This document shows, in pieces, positions 62,703 to 64,000 of a stretch of DNA of 64,000 nt. The DNA is from Zoogloea sp. (GTDB lineage: Bacteria > Pseudomonadota > Gammaproteobacteria > Burkholderiales > Rhodocyclaceae): NCBI RefSeq assembly GCF_023150065.1, contig NZ_JAKLLN010000011.1, positions 89,553 to 153,552 of the forward strand, written 5' to 3'. The position numbers were made by a program, and so were the translations under genes. The notes below the pieces were generated by a model. It had not been told where the DNA came from. It was given only the letters and a program-made list of their open reading frames with translations, and did not search any database. Numbering within the stretch: the first letter of the stretch is position 1; the number at the start of each line of letters is the position of its first letter.

Positions 62703-63472
62703 GTTGGTTTAAGGGAACACATCCCTCGCGGATAGAAATGCGTCGAGAGCTCAAGCTGTATCTCGGTGTGGCGCATGGAACCAAGAAGCATGTCCCACGC
62801 ACGCAGGTGCTGCTTCGGAAGTTGTGGACCCAGGCGCGCTCACGTCCGTTTGTCGATGTTTGGCCGGCGCTGGACGCGATGGCCGATGTTACGGCGCTGG
62901 GTACCATCACGGGAGCCTCCATCAAGTCCGCCTTCAGGCGCAGGCTGTTGGAGTTGCAGGGGGGACGGTGTTGCTATTGCCGCCGCTGGCTGGTCAGCAC
63001 GGCGTACGCCAAACCCATCGAGCACATCCTTCCGCGGCACCACTATCCGCAGTTCTCCGTCGAATTCTGGAATCTGGCAGTGGCTTGTAGCGATTGCAAC
63101 GGCGCCAAGACCGATGACGTGTGGGGCGCCATCTCGACAAAGCGGCGCCAATACCCGAGCGCCCGGGAATTCACCGACACGTTTCACCCTAGGTTGCATC
63201 GATACGATGATCACGTCCGCTACGTGAGGCTGGAGACCAACTTGAGCGCGGTTGTGCTCTTCACCGGATTGACGCGCCAAGGTCAGCACCTGTGTAGCTC
63301 GCTGCTGCACCGCATTGCGGCCAAGGAGACTTTGGTCGAGAACAATCCGGCCTTGGCGCCGGCGATGGACCAGATCCGCAACTTCGGGGCGAAGGCCGAA
63401 GGCATGCGCCTGGAGCGCTTCGACGCCTTCCGCGAAGCGCTTGACCAAAGCGTCATGCGTCTGCTCGAGTAG
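62699..63472 (+). CDS. HNH endonuclease, PtuB-like effector
   Basis: 257 residues. A zinc-finger HNH core at about 90-140: CxxC (Cys91, Cys94), EHILPRHHYP with the catalytic His109, FWNLAVACSDCNGAK with CxxC (Cys130, Cys133) and Asn134. This matches PtuB-type nucleases, which are held by an ATPase and released on infection to cut DNA. Start overlaps the ATPase stop by four bases, so the two are made together. The 80 residues before the HNH core may be the ATPase-contact region. Confidence 0.85.
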   Translation: MSWFKGTHPSRIEMRRELKLYLGVAHGTKKHVPRTQVLLRKLWTQARSRPFVDVWPALDAMADVTALGTITGASIKSAFRRRLLELQGGRCCYCRRWLVSTAYAKPIEHILPRHHYPQFSVEFWNLAVACSDCNGAKTDDVWGAISTKRRQYPSAREFTDTFHPRLHRYDDHVRYVRLETNLSAVVLFTGLTRQGQHLCSSLLHRIAAKETLVENNPALAPAMDQIRNFGAKAEGMRLERFDAFREALDQSVMRLLE

Positions 63473-63516
63473 TTCGGCCCTCCTTGGACAATCACCATGC
63501 GCACCGGGGAGGATGC

Positions 63517-63660
63517 ATGCGCCCCAGCTACGTGCCGGTCGACTACGAAAATGTGCATGACTTGAGGACAAGCGCCTTGACACTTAGGCACGTCGCGGAC
63601 GTGCGGGAAAGCCTCAAGAAGCGGCTCGCCTTAAGACAGAGGCGAATGTTGGGCCAATAG
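63517..63660 (+). CDS. Possible small protein after the HNH gene
   Basis: A 47-codon ORF with GGGGAGG five bases before the ATG. The product starts MRPSYVPVDYENVHDLRTSA and ends in a basic helix-like tail (ESLKKRLALRQRRMLGQ). It starts 44 bases after the HNH stop. It could be a third component, an inhibitor, or the stub of a longer gene; no family was recognised. Confidence 0.4.
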   Translation: MRPSYVPVDYENVHDLRTSALTLRHVADVRESLKKRLALRQRRMLGQ

Positions 63661-63827
63661 CCATCTGGCAGAGCGAATGTGCCCAAAACCTGCCCGTCAT
63701 CACCGGCGGGAGTTGGCCGTCAGCAGTCATGCTCGCACATATGCATAACCTTCCACTTTGGCCGAAAAGCAACCGTCCCGCATACCCTCCACTATGACCA
63801 CTTCACACGCGCTCCTACCCAAAAAGT

Positions 63828-63846
63828 AGGGGGCCAACGGCCCCCT
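63828..63846 (-). terminator. glmS terminator hairpin
   Basis: AGGGGGCC and GGCCCCCT pair around three bases. On the minus strand the stem is followed by ACTTTTTGGG, a short T run, 78 bases past the glmS stop. Confidence 0.75.
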
Positions 63847-63854
63847 CTCTTCGC

Positions 63855-63896
63855 TCAGACTCCGACGAACTTTATTCGGATCCGACTGACTTTATT
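63855..63896. repeat. Right flanking repeat of the island (tandem)
   Basis: 63855-63876 matches the left flank 49461-49482 in 18 of 22 bases. A further partial copy with core TCCGACTGACTTTATT follows at 63881-63896. The pair is within 70 bases of the glmS stop. Confidence 0.6.
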
Positions 63897-63923
63897 TTCT
63901 CCAGTCAAACCTCTCCAGCCCGA

Positions 63924-64000
63924 TCACTCCACCGTCACGCTCTTGGCCAGATTCCGCGGCTTGTCCACATCGGTGCCCTTCACCAGCGCAGCGTGGTAGC
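63924..64000 (-). CDS. glmS: Glucosamine-fructose-6-phosphate aminotransferase, C-terminal end (cut by window edge)
   Basis: The last 24 residues (YHAALVKGTDVDKPRNLAKS, then VTVE and TGA) are the strongly conserved GlmS C-terminus; these codons are the sequence recognised by TnsD of Tn7-like transposons. GlmS makes glucosamine 6-phosphate for cell-wall synthesis. The rest is outside the window. Confidence 0.93.
   Translation of the reverse strand, partial: YHAALVKGTDVDKPRNLAKSVTVE

Noticed and set aside
1..64000. CRISPR arrays and tRNA or rRNA genes
   Set aside because: I saw no regularly spaced repeats, no tRNA T-arm/acceptor pattern and no rRNA stretch while reading; a covariance-model scan would be needed to be certain.

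Overview
The window looks like chromosomal DNA from a high-GC betaproteobacterium, probably of the Rhodocyclales/Azospira-Thauera type. The grounds are a Burkholderia-type porin, many LysR regulators, an SfnR-type sulfone regulon and GC-rich codon use. This placement is inference; there is no rRNA or other phylogenetic marker except the last codons of glmS.

Region 1 (1-11.7 kb) is a complete uric-acid utilisation locus. On the minus strand uraH, puuD, uraD, puuE, alc and allA form one run ending in a strong terminator. They take urate through 5-hydroxyisourate, OHCU, allantoin, allantoate and ureidoglycolate to glyoxylate plus urea. A divergent LysR gene and an AT-rich palindrome sit at the head. 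A second minus-strand group holds a urate/xanthine permease, a Tsx-like outer membrane channel, an AmiS/UreI-type urea channel and glyoxylate carboligase (cut by the window edge). An EamA exporter and a FixJ-like regulator lie between the two groups, and REP-like palindromes lie at both ends of the insert.

Region 2 (11.7-25.4 kb) is mixed: a flavin reductase, a DedA-rhodanese fusion, an SDR with its LysR neighbour, a CmcJ-like oxygenase/GST-kappa/thioesterase operon with another LysR gene, a PEP-mutase-like enzyme, an RlmA-like methyltransferase, two unknown small proteins, an SGNH hydrolase fused to a caspase-like protease, and an OsmC-YcaO fusion.

Region 3 (25.5-49.4 kb) is a large organosulfur (sulfone/sulfonate) acquisition locus. 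It has SsuD-, DszA-, DszC-, SfnB- and SfnG-type flavin monooxygenases, an FMN reductase, a LivFGHMK-type ABC transporter, a porin, the sigma-54 activator SfnR and a sulfhydrylation-type PLP enzyme. It also carries its own riboflavin genes (ribB and a RibA whose RibB half is dead). I found six -24/-12 promoters heading these transcription units, each with nearby 16-bp palindromes of the form TGCT-N8-AGCA, which I propose as the SfnR operator.

Region 4 (49.46-63.85 kb) is a defence island just downstream of glmS, the attachment neighbourhood used by Tn7-like elements. It is flanked by an imperfect direct repeat that includes a terminator-like hairpin. It contains a type I Wadjet system (jetABCD) with a divergent WYL regulator, a lysA gene with a lysR gene cut off by a 77-bp MITE-like element, and a two-gene ATPase/HNH system. 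The ATPase of that system carries an N-terminal domain that looks like a decayed type I restriction methyltransferase. A 47-codon ORF follows it. This Septu-like system is the best candidate for something not yet described.
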